DNA from: a virus
IMG/VR virus record: IMGVR_UViG_3300021376_000227
Coordinates: 1-31,645 of that record
DNA: 31,645 bases
Reading direction: 5' to 3' (one strand)
Part shown: one piece after another, positions 16,607-25,920 of the stretch
Layout: each line of letters opens with the position of its first letter
Position numbering within the stretch: the first letter of the stretch is position 1
Program-made: the position numbers and the translations under genes
The notes under the pieces: model-generated
Told to the model about the DNA's origin: nothing
Databases searched by the model: none
Seen by the model: the letters and a program-made list of their open reading frames with translations, nothing else

Positions 16607-18442
16607 TTAATCCAATTCACCCTTTAAGATACCTTTACCCTGAAGATTTTTTAAGAATATAATTTGATCTTCAGGAGTAGCCCCCGAAACATTTGATAGC
16701 ATAAATCGTTTTATATTTTCGGCTGCTTTTGCAGGATTGCTTAGGTATATTGGAGAAGATGATTTACCTTCTGCATTTGTTATGACAATTGCATCGGAAC
16801 CAATTACAGCTTCTCTAACGCTAAACCCAAGCTCATTAAACTTAGTTTCATTGGCAGATATGAAATATTTTTCGTTTGTGGGTTGGTCTGCACCTGCCGC
16901 ATCTTTGCCTGTAAATGTAGTGTTTAAGTGGTCTGCGTATGCTTTGTTTGGGTCTCCCGATTTCTTAGGACCTGTTGAAGTTGCCTTTGCTTCACCTGCT
17001 TGGAATGTAGTTGTCTTAGTTTGAAGCGCACCTTTAACTACTTCGTTTACGTCAACTGTTCCTCCAAGAAGCAGAGGAGCTCCTGAACGTACAAAGTCTT
17101 GCTGAGTCATCATCTCTCCGGTGTTAGCGTTCTTGAATGGTATAGACTTGGTTGACCCGTCATTAAAGGTAATGCTAACGCCATCATTATTTCTGCTGAT
17201 GTCTTTAACATTTGGCATACCATAGAAGTGGTTGATAGCTGCTTGTTGTTCTGCAGGTGTACCACTATACAATTTAGCCAACATATTTCCTGACGTTTGA
17301 GCGTTCTTCTTTTGGTCACCTCTTTCGTAAACGTATTGAGGAGCATACTCTTTACGTGGCTGACTGAATGGTTGCACCTCAGTCTTCTGCTCAAGCATAC
17401 TACGAAACTTGTTCTTAGTATATTCTTCAGCAGTTTTATATTGTTGTTTTCCGTTTGGTGTACTTTCAAAGTCGGGCTGAAATACCCCGTTTGTTTGAGA
17501 CCATAAAATATAATGAGAGCTTGACTTGGCTACATTAACATCTGTTGTAACCTGATACGCTTTCCCTGATGTAGGGTCAATGCCGCCCGTCCAATCAAAA
17601 AGAATTGAAGATACGTGCAATGGATTGGAAAGCTGTGCGTCTATGATTAACTTCTCTGTTTCTATGTATTTATCAGCAGCTTGTTGTCCTGCTTGACTAA
17701 GTCCTTTTCTTTTAGTAGGGTCAGTTACTTTGGTAAGAAACCCTGTTTGGGTGGAACTACCTGTAGAGGTTATGACTTCATTTACAACGTCTCCCAATAA
17801 TTTTGATTCCGCTTCAAGGGCTTCATTAAGTTTATACTTATCAATCTTTTCTTTTATACGATTACGCAGTTGGTTAACCGTCATATAATTATCGGGACCT
17901 TCGGCAAGAGTTCTCACACCGTTTTTATCCACCATCTTGCCAATGCTGATAGCACCGGTAGTCGGATTTATTAAAGCTTTGGTTTGACTAAGATTTGCAA
18001 ACCCCTCAACCATTGCCATAAACTGCGTTTCAGCCTCAGAGCTTTGGTCTTTTTGTCTACGCTCTGTCTTTACTGAAAACTCTTCTTGATATTCTTTAGC
18101 AAGATCAAACATTCTCTTAGTACCATCTTTGCTATTTTGACGAATAAGGGCATAATCTTTTGGCTTAAGCTGACCCGACTTTAGAAGTCTATCAGTAAGA
18201 AGCCTATACTGCTGCATATCACCCGAATAGTCTGTGATGTATTGATTAACTTCATCAGACATTCCCTGTGGTGCGTTCTCAAGTTCCTCACCAAATTGAC
18301 GAGACGCATCATCGAGCGCTTTCTTTTTTGCCTCACGAAGTAAAGCCTCTTGCTTTAAGGTGTTTGTCAATTGACTACCAACCTCTGACCAATCTATTTG
18401 ATTCTTGGCTTCCCGTTCAGCGTATTTGTAATATGTTGCCAT
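16607..18442 (-). CDS. Probable internal virion protein (T7 gp15-like position, 611 aa)
   Basis: No motif names this protein. The N-terminal 140 residues are highly charged and helical (TLKQEALLREAKKKALDDASRQFGE and onward), and the rest mixes helices with Gly/Ser/Thr-rich beta stretches; no signal peptide or membrane segment is seen. Its neighbours are a gp14-like gene upstream (13 bases away) and the giant gp16-like gene downstream (18 bases away). In T7 this is the place of gp15 (747 aa), the second ejected core protein that builds the DNA channel across the periplasm. The call therefore rests on synteny and composition. Confidence 0.6.
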   Translation of the reverse strand: MATYYKYAEREAKNQIDWSEVGSQLTNTLKQEALLREAKKKALDDASRQFGEELENAPQGMSDEVNQYITDYSGDMQQYRLLTDRLLKSGQLKPKDYALIRQNSKDGTKRMFDLAKEYQEEFSVKTERRQKDQSSEAETQFMAMVEGFANLSQTKALINPTTGAISIGKMVDKNGVRTLAEGPDNYMTVNQLRNRIKEKIDKYKLNEALEAESKLLGDVVNEVITSTGSSTQTGFLTKVTDPTKRKGLSQAGQQAADKYIETEKLIIDAQLSNPLHVSSILFDWTGGIDPTSGKAYQVTTDVNVAKSSSHYILWSQTNGVFQPDFESTPNGKQQYKTAEEYTKNKFRSMLEQKTEVQPFSQPRKEYAPQYVYERGDQKKNAQTSGNMLAKLYSGTPAEQQAAINHFYGMPNVKDISRNNDGVSITFNDGSTKSIPFKNANTGEMMTQQDFVRSGAPLLLGGTVDVNEVVKGALQTKTTTFQAGEAKATSTGPKKSGDPNKAYADHLNTTFTGKDAAGADQPTNEKYFISANETKFNELGFSVREAVIGSDAIVITNAEGKSSSPIYLSNPAKAAENIKRFMLSNVSGATPEDQIIFLKNLQGKGILKGELD

Positions 18443-18455
18443 TCTTATTTATCTT

Positions 18456-19286
18456 TTATTCTACAGGACCAATAGCTCCTACCCCCGGTATAGATTGAGT
18501 ATATATCCCTGTTGGGTTAAATGATTTCATCAAACTTTTCAAATAGTCAGGACTAAGACCTCCCATAAAAGCTTGAAACTCTAATGGATTCATTACACCA
18601 ACTCCTGCTAATTGACCGAAGGTTGGAGTTTTAGCACCAAATGCAGCGAGCTGTTCTTGAAATTTTTGTTGAGTAAGACCTGCTTTCTCTGCGGCTTTTG
18701 CTATTTTACCAAATTGTTTTGCTCCTGCAGACTTAGAATATAAAGGAGCCATACCTGCTACTTGACCTGCTGCACTTACCACTCCCTCCATTGCTTGTTT
18801 TGTTGCAGCCTGAGACCTTGTTTCAGCTTCTCTTGCTCTTAACTGAGCCCCTTCAACTTCTGCAAGATCAAGACCCATTCCTACATCACGAAGTCTACTT
18901 TCTTCTGCTGCTACAAGTTTGTCAAGAGCTTGCATCTCACCACCCATTTGAGTAGCAATATCACGCTGTGCTCTTTCAGCACCTAAGAACACACGTCCTG
19001 CAGTAGCTGCTGCTCCACGCTCACTTTCTTTAGCTGCCTCAATTGCTTGCGCTGCGGTAGATGTTACTGCTTCACGTGCAAGCTCATAGGGTTCCCTCTG
19101 AATACCCAACTGCTCGTAAAAGTTTACGTCAAGTTTTTTACGAGCATCAGCCATAAATTTTTTTGCATCTGCTTCAGCTTTTTTCTGAATCTTACGTTGT
19201 TTTGATGCCTGAGAAAAAGAAGCTGCGGTTGTACCTGCTGTAGCCGCTAATCCTATTCCTGCTGCAATTGCTGTAAATCCTGCCAT
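18456..19286 (-). CDS. Internal virion protein with N-terminal membrane segment (T7 gp14-like, 276 aa)
   Basis: Residues about 3-25 (FTAIAAGIGLAATAGTTAAS) form an Ala/Gly-rich hydrophobic helix. A Lys/Gln/Ala coiled-coil follows (SKQRKIQKKAEADAKKF), then long Ala/Glu/Arg helices to about 170 and a second Ala/Gly stretch near 165-180. T7 gp14 and its relatives in many podoviruses have this plan: a small, Ala-rich protein that leaves the capsid first and forms the pore in the outer membrane. The gene lies directly after the GNAT gene (one base apart) and before the gp15- and gp16-like genes, in the T7 order. Confidence 0.7.
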   Translation of the reverse strand: MAGFTAIAAGIGLAATAGTTAASFSQASKQRKIQKKAEADAKKFMADARKKLDVNFYEQLGIQREPYELAREAVTSTAAQAIEAAKESERGAAATAGRVFLGAERAQRDIATQMGGEMQALDKLVAAEESRLRDVGMGLDLAEVEGAQLRAREAETRSQAATKQAMEGVVSAAGQVAGMAPLYSKSAGAKQFGKIAKAAEKAGLTQQKFQEQLAAFGAKTPTFGQLAGVGVMNPLEFQAFMGGLSPDYLKSLMKSFNPTGIYTQSIPGVGAIGPVE

Positions 19287-19287
19287 A

Positions 19288-19698
19288 TTACAATACTTTA
19301 ATTAGTTCACCTATGTACCCGTCTCCTAAGATATACCCTAATTCTTTATAGGTATCCTTAAGCCCCGGGTGTTTAATCAGAGCGTAGCAATATCTATGCC
19401 CTGTATTTCTACAAATATTAGTCAATGTTTCGACTAACAATTTTATTGCTTCACTTCTCTCAGGCTTTTTCTTGTACTCCTTATTGGAAATAATCCAATC
19501 AACCCACGCCACCTTTGAGTTAGTGGTATATATAAACCCTGCACATATCGGCTCCTCACCATCAAGAACCATTATACCACCCTTGCCATCGTCCGGCAAA
19601 AAATCTCGTTGAGCAGGCTCCCATCCCCAATCTTTCCACCACCCTACTAACGTAGAATCATAATCATTTTCGTTCAATGGTCGTATAATTAATGCCAT
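19288..19698 (-). CDS. GNAT-fold protein in the virion operon (T7 gp13-like position, 136 aa)
   Basis: The product has the strand/helix order of a GNAT domain: an N-terminal IIRPLNENDYDSTLVGWW, the central strands EEPICAGFIYTT and AWVDWIIS, a helix SEAIKLLVETLTNICR, and the C-terminal KHPGLKDTYKELGY that is typical of acetyltransferases. The acetyl-CoA loop (usually R/QxxGxG/A) is changed to KPERSEA, so activity is doubtful. T7 gp13, which is needed for virion assembly, is to my knowledge in the same fold clan and in the same map position. A structural or assembly role is therefore more likely than free acetylation, but an active enzyme is not excluded. Confidence 0.7.
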   Translation of the reverse strand: MALIIRPLNENDYDSTLVGWWKDWGWEPAQRDFLPDDGKGGIMVLDGEEPICAGFIYTTNSKVAWVDWIISNKEYKKKPERSEAIKLLVETLTNICRNTGHRYCYALIKHPGLKDTYKELGYILGDGYIGELIKVL

Positions 19699-19719
19699 CT
19701 ATACAAAGATATTGAAAAA

Positions 19720-20526
19720 TTAAGGATAACTTTTCATCACTTCTGACTCTACGGCAAAGAGTTCTACCTGACTAACACTATTGTTTTCAAGGTTGAAAAC
19801 GCAGTAGTGTCCGAGGACCCCGTGCGATTCTGCCACAGCGTTTTTAATGAACATTATATACGGGTTCTGTATAGCCGGGATTGTTGCCCCGGGTATAGTC
19901 GTGTCTACGGTAATCCTGTTAAGGTTTGATGGGTAGTTGACCTGAATATTGGTTACTTTCCCAAACAACAAAGGAGTATTATAGGTAGGGGGTAGACTGT
20001 AGTACAGCATATCCCCAACGCTTATGATACTGCCAATGGATATAGGGTTTGCTCCAATCGCAAAGTTGACCTGAACAGCAGCTCCTGTTCCGGTGATGGT
20101 AGCACTCCTGCCGATACCATTGGTAAGCCTTAAAGCGTACTCTGATGGCTGTGCCGGTGTAGTACCTGCGTTGCGGACAAAGGCAAAGAAAGAAGCTTCC
20201 TTCTTCTCAAAATAATTGCTTTCTACAAAACCATCGTCCATTAAATCAGTTACCATTGTAACCGCCCAAGGTGCATCTCCTTCCAAGTTAATAGTCTTAA
20301 AAAGCTTGTTTTCAAGCGGAGCCTCATTAAACACACTCTGAATTGTAGAAGCATATTGAACCCCATAGAAGTTATTACGTATGTTGTTTACGTTGTGTCG
20401 GTACAGGTTTCCCCCCTTAAACGTATAGAAATAGTTGTTCATCCCAATCATCCAATCAGGATGAAAGGAATAGAAGGACGCCCATCCTTCTACCCCTTCG
20501 CTATATGTTAGTGTATAGTTAGGCAT
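19720..20526 (-). CDS. Tail-associated structural protein (268 aa)
   Basis: A beta-rich protein with the opening YTLTYSEGVEGWASFYSF and HPDWMIGMNNYFYTFKGGNLYRHN. I have seen this kind of stretch (SE-x-V-x-GW-x-SF, then YTFK-x-G-x-L) in structural proteins of marine phages, where it forms part of the tail tube/nozzle. The product has no signal peptide or coiled coil. It lies between the Cys-rich 218-aa gene (3 bases upstream) and the GNAT gene. It may be a split-off part of a larger nozzle protein, since the 1573-aa protein is only one gene away. The exact role is not known. Confidence 0.6.
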   Translation of the reverse strand: MPNYTLTYSEGVEGWASFYSFHPDWMIGMNNYFYTFKGGNLYRHNVNNIRNNFYGVQYASTIQSVFNEAPLENKLFKTINLEGDAPWAVTMVTDLMDDGFVESNYFEKKEASFFAFVRNAGTTPAQPSEYALRLTNGIGRSATITGTGAAVQVNFAIGANPISIGSIISVGDMLYYSLPPTYNTPLLFGKVTNIQVNYPSNLNRITVDTTIPGATIPAIQNPYIMFIKNAVAESHGVLGHYCVFNLENNSVSQVELFAVESEVMKSYP

Positions 20527-20529
20527 TTA

Positions 20530-21186
20530 TTAACATTGAATTGCTGAAGAAGAAACAATAACACCATTTCCATCCAAATCCCAATTCTGTGTAGGAACAA
20601 ACGCATATATCTCTGTGACAGGAGACTGCAATGCTGCATCCCAACAAAGAACACAACCCGGAGCCAAGGTTGAGCAGTCAGAATAAAAAGTTTTTGGATT
20701 ATTATCTGCGTCACCGCACGCAGCACCTTCGTTTATGTTGCTAACTCCACTGCTTCCGAATGAATAAGATGGTGTACAAGTCTCGCATATACCTGTAACA
20801 GTAGCTACAGGGTTTCCTAATGTAACACTAACCTCAAGGTAATATCCTCCATAGGAAACAAAGTATGTGCCGGTAGAAGCTGCAGAGAATATAGCTCCTG
20901 ATAAAGTAGTACAGTTGCAGAACGTAGGGTCATCACCCGTTACAGTTCCCGAAACTAAAAAGTCACAGGCATCTTCTTCTGACGCATCAAAGCCTACCAA
21001 AAATTCGTTGTTACAAGATGGACACGAGACTTGAGGAAGCAGTGCTCCTGAAGATTGTTCACGTGAGATTACTCCGTCAGAGTAAAATCCATCAGCCGCA
21101 ACCGTTGTAAGGTTGGCATCGTCATAAATCACCGAAGCTGCGCTGAGCGATGGTCCGTCTAAATAATAAGTTCCTTGTGTTGCCAT
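20530..21186 (-). CDS. Cys-rich tail accessory protein, paralogue of the end of the 1573-aa protein
   Basis: Residues about 6-60 (YYLDGPSLSAAS, then LTTVAADGFYSDGVISREQ, SGALLPQVSCPSC) repeat the last complete module of the upstream 1573-aa protein (YYLGGGSTLASA, LTTQAPNGYYSQGGIVREQ, SGVLQAQQSCPGC). The rest is beta-rich, with CxxC and CxC pairs (CPSC, CNC, CETC) and about 14 cysteines in 218 residues, far above its neighbours. No signal peptide is present. A duplicated host-binding or tail-tip module is the simplest reading. The cysteines may bind metal or form disulfides in the finished particle. The gene starts 11 bases after the 1573-aa gene. Confidence 0.65.
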   Translation of the reverse strand: MATQGTYYLDGPSLSAASVIYDDANLTTVAADGFYSDGVISREQSSGALLPQVSCPSCNNEFLVGFDASEEDACDFLVSGTVTGDDPTFCNCTTLSGAIFSAASTGTYFVSYGGYYLEVSVTLGNPVATVTGICETCTPSYSFGSSGVSNINEGAACGDADNNPKTFYSDCSTLAPGCVLCWDAALQSPVTEIYAFVPTQNWDLDGNGVIVSSSAIQC

Positions 21187-21197
21187 TTTATTTTATT

Positions 21198-24100
21198 TTA
21201 TAGTAGTAAGCATCCGCAACAAGAGTCAAATGCACTTGTATCGGAATAACAAAGTGATACTTCAGTTCCGCATCCCGGACAAGATTGTTGCGCTTGCAAT
21301 ACTCCTGAGATTTGCTCACGAACAATACCACCCTGAGAGTAGTACCCGTTAGGAGCCTGTGTCGTAAGCGCTGCATCTATATAAATACTTACCGCAGAAG
21401 CAAGCGTGCTGCCACCACCTAAGTAGTAACCCTGAGAGGTTGGGCAGTCACAACAAGAATCTGATTCGTTTGTAGCTGCATAGCAGAGTACCGCATAGGC
21501 AGGTAAGCATCCGCAACAAGAGTCATTTCCGTCAATTCCTGAATAACACAATTCAAGAGGCAATGAGCTTCTGTAATCCCATATTAAATATAGGTATTGT
21601 CCGCTACTTGGTACAGTAAAACTTCCTGTATAATATCCTGCTGCTCCTGTAGGTGCAACAACTGTAGCTGCAGCAAGTAAGTTATTCATACCTACTTGTG
21701 TATTAGGATATAGCGTGTTGCTTCTTAAGTACCTGAATTTGTTTGTAGCCGGATTGAAATTAAATGTATCAAACCCTTCTTTGTTTGAAATCAATTGCAT
21801 TGTTGCTCCCGAAGGTGGAAATCCTCCCGTTCCTTGTGGTCCAATAATAATATTATACTGAGAGACAACAGGACTTTGAGCTGAAGAATCAAATGTAACA
21901 AGTGAAGATTGAAGAGGAGATATAAAAGCACCGCTCGTATATCTATATTCATTATGTATGAACTTTCCTGCATCAGGGTTACTTGTCAAACATACGTTTA
22001 CAATCCCAATCTCATTAATATCCACACAATTAACTACAACATTCACATTAACTGTATCTGTTGCAATAATTTGAACATTTAATTCATTAATACTATTACT
22101 GTTTTTATTTATTGTAAGTGTCCCCGAAGTGGTTACAGGTCCTGAAGAAACCACTACGATACCGTATGTTACAATAATCTCAAACTCTGCCGTAGACGAT
22201 GGGTCTACTGTATATACAATCAAGCAATCACCTACTGTCGTACTCTCAAACTCAACATCATAATCTCTGTTTGTTCCGGCTTCAATAGCAAAGTCTTGTT
22301 CAATACCACAACTGTAAATGATGGGAGGAATAGGGACAGTTCTGTCGTTTGTTGTAAGAACATACTCATTCATATACGGATCAAAACCTCCAAGCTTTTG
22401 AGTATTGAACGATTCTATAAAGTTATCTCTAAACCAAGTCCGCATCCCTTGCTCAGATACCACTCTTAGTTGGTCTGTGCTATACGAGTTTCCGATAAGC
22501 TGAAGCACAGCTCCACGTTTTACGTCAGTGAAGAATCTATAGTATCCCCATTGTACATAGCTTTCAGGATGGAAGCTGATGCCATACTTCTCTACACGTG
22601 CAATCTGAGTACCCAATACTTCAGGCACAGAGGTTATAGCACCACCGGCAGCGGCATCTGAGAGTAAGTTCTTACCTGCAAGTACGTATGAAATCTTGTC
22701 CTCTTGAAGAGTAAGCACATCAGTCTCACGTCCGTCTAATTTATAGATTGGACCAAAGGATACCTCTAAGTATTTATAGTTAAGAAGCCCTAAGTTAAAC
22801 TCATTAAGTTTATTAACATTTGACTCAAAGTTATACACACCGCTATAGGTGATGTCTGCAAAGCGTCTTACCTGTCTGTAATCCTGAGCCGATACTGACG
22901 TTACACGATTACCAAGGTTAAAGGTTTTACCGATAATTGAGTCACGAATCTTATAGCTCTCTGCACCATTACCAAAACAGAAACAGTTAAAGAACTCTGT
23001 ATCTACTATGGCAGGTACAGAAGATGTTTGGTTTTGTACGTTACCTAAGTGTCTTCCATTAGCATCAATACCAAAAGACAAATGATTTTCAAAGAACACG
23101 TCAGGAAGTGAATCAAGTGGCTGCGTCTCAAATATCAAAGTGGTCTCTGCCCTAAAAACTTCAATGTTTACAGTAACTGATGACCTACGCTTCTCTCTTG
23201 ACAAGACACCACCACAACGGAGAGTACCGCTTACAATTAAAATAAGTTTATTGCTGTTGGGGTCTCCTGAAACAGTAGGGTATCTATAGAATCTGTAATA
23301 GTTTGTGCATAGTGCAGTTGAGATGTCCGTATTGTTTGATGCAAGCGTTGGTATAAATTCATTTTCAATAGGACATTCATTGCCACCCACCTCCTGATCT
23401 CCATCATCGAGTATCTGCTCTACGTTATCTCCAACCCACCAATCTTGCATATTATCATAATTGGCAGAAGCGACAAGCGTTTTTTCTAAAGTATAAATAC
23501 GTCTTTCACAAGCACCATTACCTTGACCAACCCCAAGACGCTGAAACTTAAAACTCATCTTGATACGACTGCCTGCAGGAACGGTATAGTCCACCCACGC
23601 ATTTGTTGCAGTATCAAACCTGTTCATTGGGTAGTTCAAGATGGGATATTCTCCTGCATCATTTTGATCTACCTGCTGAGTGCCGGGAGCAATAATTGCA
23701 AGTTCGTCCTGAACAACTGCAAAACTGTTTGGATTAATCTTCATATATACCCCTGATGGCACAGGTATATTTACAGCAGGGTCAAGCTCACTTGGTATCT
23801 CAATAAATCCTGCCTGCTTGGCTTCTTTCTCAAGCACTGTTGCGTATACACAACTATTAGTTGGTCCACTCGTGTCAGCTTTAACAATAAGCCTATCTCC
23901 TTGCTGAACCTTGCGTGCGTTCTCTCCCTCAAGCAAAAAGTATGCGTTATTACTTTCAGGGTCATCAAAGAAGATACTGCTATATATGGTATCATAGCTT
24001 TCCTCGTCAGGCTTAATAACAAACTTATATCTTTTTGCCCAAGCAGGAGCTATCTGTGTTGTAGGTATCGTAACCCTTATAGAGTTCTTGGTATCAGATG

Positions 24101-25919
24101 CAGAGCAAGGGACATTCACTGTATTATTTGGACTTACCAAAGCTGTAGTTGAACGATTAAAATCATCCATATACACAATACCAATCTCATATCCTCTATT
24201 GCTATGCAAGCTTCGAGGAGAGTTTATTTTCTGATAAAAAGCTTCAGCAAAGTTTACAGACAAATACTCATATACGTTAAACGTAGGCGTAGTTGTGTTG
24301 TCAACATACCGCATAGCAGGAAACTGAAAACCAATTATCTGACTTGCAGGAGTTGTAATAATTTGAATTGGTTGACCTGCAGAAGCGATACCACTTTGAA
24401 ACTTTATTAGCGCATCTAAGTTATTGGGTAACGCACAGTTAAACTGATCTGTAAATGTTATGCCATTACAAGAGTTTGCTACAGGTTGAATATTTGCAAC
24501 AGTTCCTATGACATCTTGAAAAGCTACACTTGTAGCCATTTGATACACGGAGGTATAATTAGTTGGCAGCGTAAATGTTAAAGTGAGGTTGATGTTTTCA
24601 CTCGTCTCTGTAGGGAATGGTGTACTCCCTGCAAATGTATTGTGAGTTAGTCTTACGTCTAAGGTAATTGAAGAGCCTGCAATTAAATCAACACCTGTAA
24701 GATTAATGTTTACAGTAGCATTTGGTATTACTTGAGCGCTTCCAAAATTATATATACCAACAACTGTAGTGTCGGGTAAAGAAGTAGTGCCAACTAATTC
24801 AGATATAAGATTAGTCGTATATTCAAACTTTGTAAAGTTTCCGTTTTTATCAATCAAGTCATACCCCTCGACATAGTTTCCGTACATCAAACGATTGCCC
24901 ATAATAGTTTGAGCTCTTGAAAGAAGCGGCACATTATCGTAAAGTCTAAGAAGTTCAGACTCGGGAAGAACTGTAAATATCTTACTGTTGCTAAAAGTGT
25001 ATGTATAATTAGTATTGTTTGCGAGACCAAGCTCAGCTTTGTCAAGCTTCTCAATAACCTTAACAATACTCGTACCTGCCTCCTTAAATAAAAGGTCAAT
25101 CCCTTTGACAAGTGAACCACCTGTATTGTATGTGAGTATGGCTGTATTGTTTATGTTAACCATACCCTCATTGAGGTAGCTATTAATACTAAACTCAAAT
25201 GGGTTTGGTGTAAATGCAGGAGCAGACCACTGAGAGGTTGCTGAATACTCGCCATCCTCGTACCTATAGCGATATGCAAAACAGATGAACCTCGTCTCCA
25301 TAAAATTCTCTTGCTGACCGGTTCTTATTTCACGAACAGCAGGAGCTAATACAGGCGGTTTTTTAATTACAAGCAGAGACTCTGCAGTAAATTGGTCTAT
25401 GTTGGCTACGGGATTAGGATAGTTCCTTCTTATGTTAAAAAAACGTGGAGGATTGTAGTTGTCAGTAAAGAATATCAACTGATCAATTAAATCTACACCC
25501 GTAATTAAGTACTCAGGGTTAAAGTTTAATGTAGTATTTATATTACCACCATCATTAATGCTTATTACGTGGTAAGTAAGAGCATTTTGAGTTGTGTTGT
25601 ATGACACAATCATATCAAGTTTTCCGGTAGCTCCAACCGGGAAATTTGGGTCGTGAACAAACCAAAATATTCTTTCGTTTGCACTATCATCAATTGCGCC
25701 AATACATTTTGCGTTTGCACTAAGAGGAGTATTATTGATATACTTTAATTGAGTAAGTAATACGTTCCCTTTTGCGTTTTCAATTACACCAATCTCAGCC
25801 TGTTCCGTAGAACCCATACGGACGTTGAGTGCATCAATATACTCTCCGTTTGGAACAAGTCGCTCGTCTACGACCTTGTTCATTCTGCCTGATATGAAGT
25901 TCCTTGTTATGTTTGGCAT
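21198..25919 (-). CDS. Large tail tube/nozzle-type protein with Cys-rich C-terminal repeats (1573 aa)
   Basis: The N-terminal part (NITRNFISGRMNKVVDERLVPN and EYIDALNVRMGS, then repeated beta segments such as IFWFVHDPNF and LIFFTDNYNPPRFFN) has the look of the beta-propeller nozzle/stabilisation proteins (T7 gp12, P22 gp10, crAss-like muzzle). A middle block (about 1130-1210: FHPESYVQWGYYRFFTDVKRG and DNFIESFNTQKLGGFDP) is typical of large tail structural proteins of aquatic phages. The last 120 residues (about 1453-1573) hold three CY-x(5-8)-DSCC-x-C units and one module repeated in the next gene. The C-terminus probably points outward. At 1573 aa it is about twice T7 gp12, so it likely combines nozzle and adhesin. 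Confidence 0.7.
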   Translation of the reverse strand: MPNITRNFISGRMNKVVDERLVPNGEYIDALNVRMGSTEQAEIGVIENAKGNVLLTQLKYINNTPLSANAKCIGAIDDSANERIFWFVHDPNFPVGATGKLDMIVSYNTTQNALTYHVISINDGGNINTTLNFNPEYLITGVDLIDQLIFFTDNYNPPRFFNIRRNYPNPVANIDQFTAESLLVIKKPPVLAPAVREIRTGQQENFMETRFICFAYRYRYEDGEYSATSQWSAPAFTPNPFEFSINSYLNEGMVNINNTAILTYNTGGSLVKGIDLLFKEAGTSIVKVIEKLDKAELGLANNTNYTYTFSNSKIFTVLPESELLRLYDNVPLLSRAQTIMGNRLMYGNYVEGYDLIDKNGNFTKFEYTTNLISELVGTTSLPDTTVVGIYNFGSAQVIPNATVNINLTGVDLIAGSSITLDVRLTHNTFAGSTPFPTETSENINLTLTFTLPTNYTSVYQMATSVAFQDVIGTVANIQPVANSCNGITFTDQFNCALPNNLDALIKFQSGIASAGQPIQIITTPASQIIGFQFPAMRYVDNTTTPTFNVYEYLSVNFAEAFYQKINSPRSLHSNRGYEIGIVYMDDFNRSTTALVSPNNTVNVPCSASDTKNSIRVTIPTTQIAPAWAKRYKFVIKPDEESYDTIYSSIFFDDPESNNAYFLLEGENARKVQQGDRLIVKADTSGPTNSCVYATVLEKEAKQAGFIEIPSELDPAVNIPVPSGVYMKINPNSFAVVQDELAIIAPGTQQVDQNDAGEYPILNYPMNRFDTATNAWVDYTVPAGSRIKMSFKFQRLGVGQGNGACERRIYTLEKTLVASANYDNMQDWWVGDNVEQILDDGDQEVGGNECPIENEFIPTLASNNTDISTALCTNYYRFYRYPTVSGDPNSNKLILIVSGTLRCGGVLSREKRRSSVTVNIEVFRAETTLIFETQPLDSLPDVFFENHLSFGIDANGRHLGNVQNQTSSVPAIVDTEFFNCFCFGNGAESYKIRDSIIGKTFNLGNRVTSVSAQDYRQVRRFADITYSGVYNFESNVNKLNEFNLGLLNYKYLEVSFGPIYKLDGRETDVLTLQEDKISYVLAGKNLLSDAAAGGAITSVPEVLGTQIARVEKYGISFHPESYVQWGYYRFFTDVKRGAVLQLIGNSYSTDQLRVVSEQGMRTWFRDNFIESFNTQKLGGFDPYMNEYVLTTNDRTVPIPPIIYSCGIEQDFAIEAGTNRDYDVEFESTTVGDCLIVYTVDPSSTAEFEIIVTYGIVVVSSGPVTTSGTLTINKNSNSINELNVQIIATDTVNVNVVVNCVDINEIGIVNVCLTSNPDAGKFIHNEYRYTSGAFISPLQSSLVTFDSSAQSPVVSQYNIIIGPQGTGGFPPSGATMQLISNKEGFDTFNFNPATNKFRYLRSNTLYPNTQVGMNNLLAAATVVAPTGAAGYYTGSFTVPSSGQYLYLIWDYRSSLPLELCYSGIDGNDSCCGCLPAYAVLCYAATNESDSCCDCPTSQGYYLGGGSTLASAVSIYIDAALTTQAPNGYYSQGGIVREQISGVLQAQQSCPGCGTEVSLCYSDTSAFDSCCGCLLL
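21206..21228. repeat. 23-bp direct repeat, copy 1 (Cys-rich repeat DNA)
   Basis: A 23-bp stretch starting GTAAGCATCCGCAACAAGAG is repeated exactly at 21503-21525, 297 bp (99 codons) away. On the - strand it encodes the D-S-C-C-G-C-L motif in the tail protein. Exact identity at the DNA level suggests a recent copy event or gene conversion. Confidence 0.85.
21503..21525. repeat. 23-bp direct repeat, copy 2 (Cys-rich repeat DNA)
   Basis: The second exact copy of the repeat at 21206-21228, in the same frame and encoding the same D-S-C-C-G-C-L motif. A third, diverged copy of the same protein motif (DSCCDC) lies between them at about 21436-21475. Confidence 0.85.
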
Positions 25920-25920
25920 A

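Noticed and set aside
21206-21525. The 23-bp direct repeats as a CRISPR array or attachment sites
   Set aside because: Only two exact copies exist, spaced 297 bp apart, in frame inside a coding sequence that repeats the same protein motif. They are explained by protein-repeat duplication.
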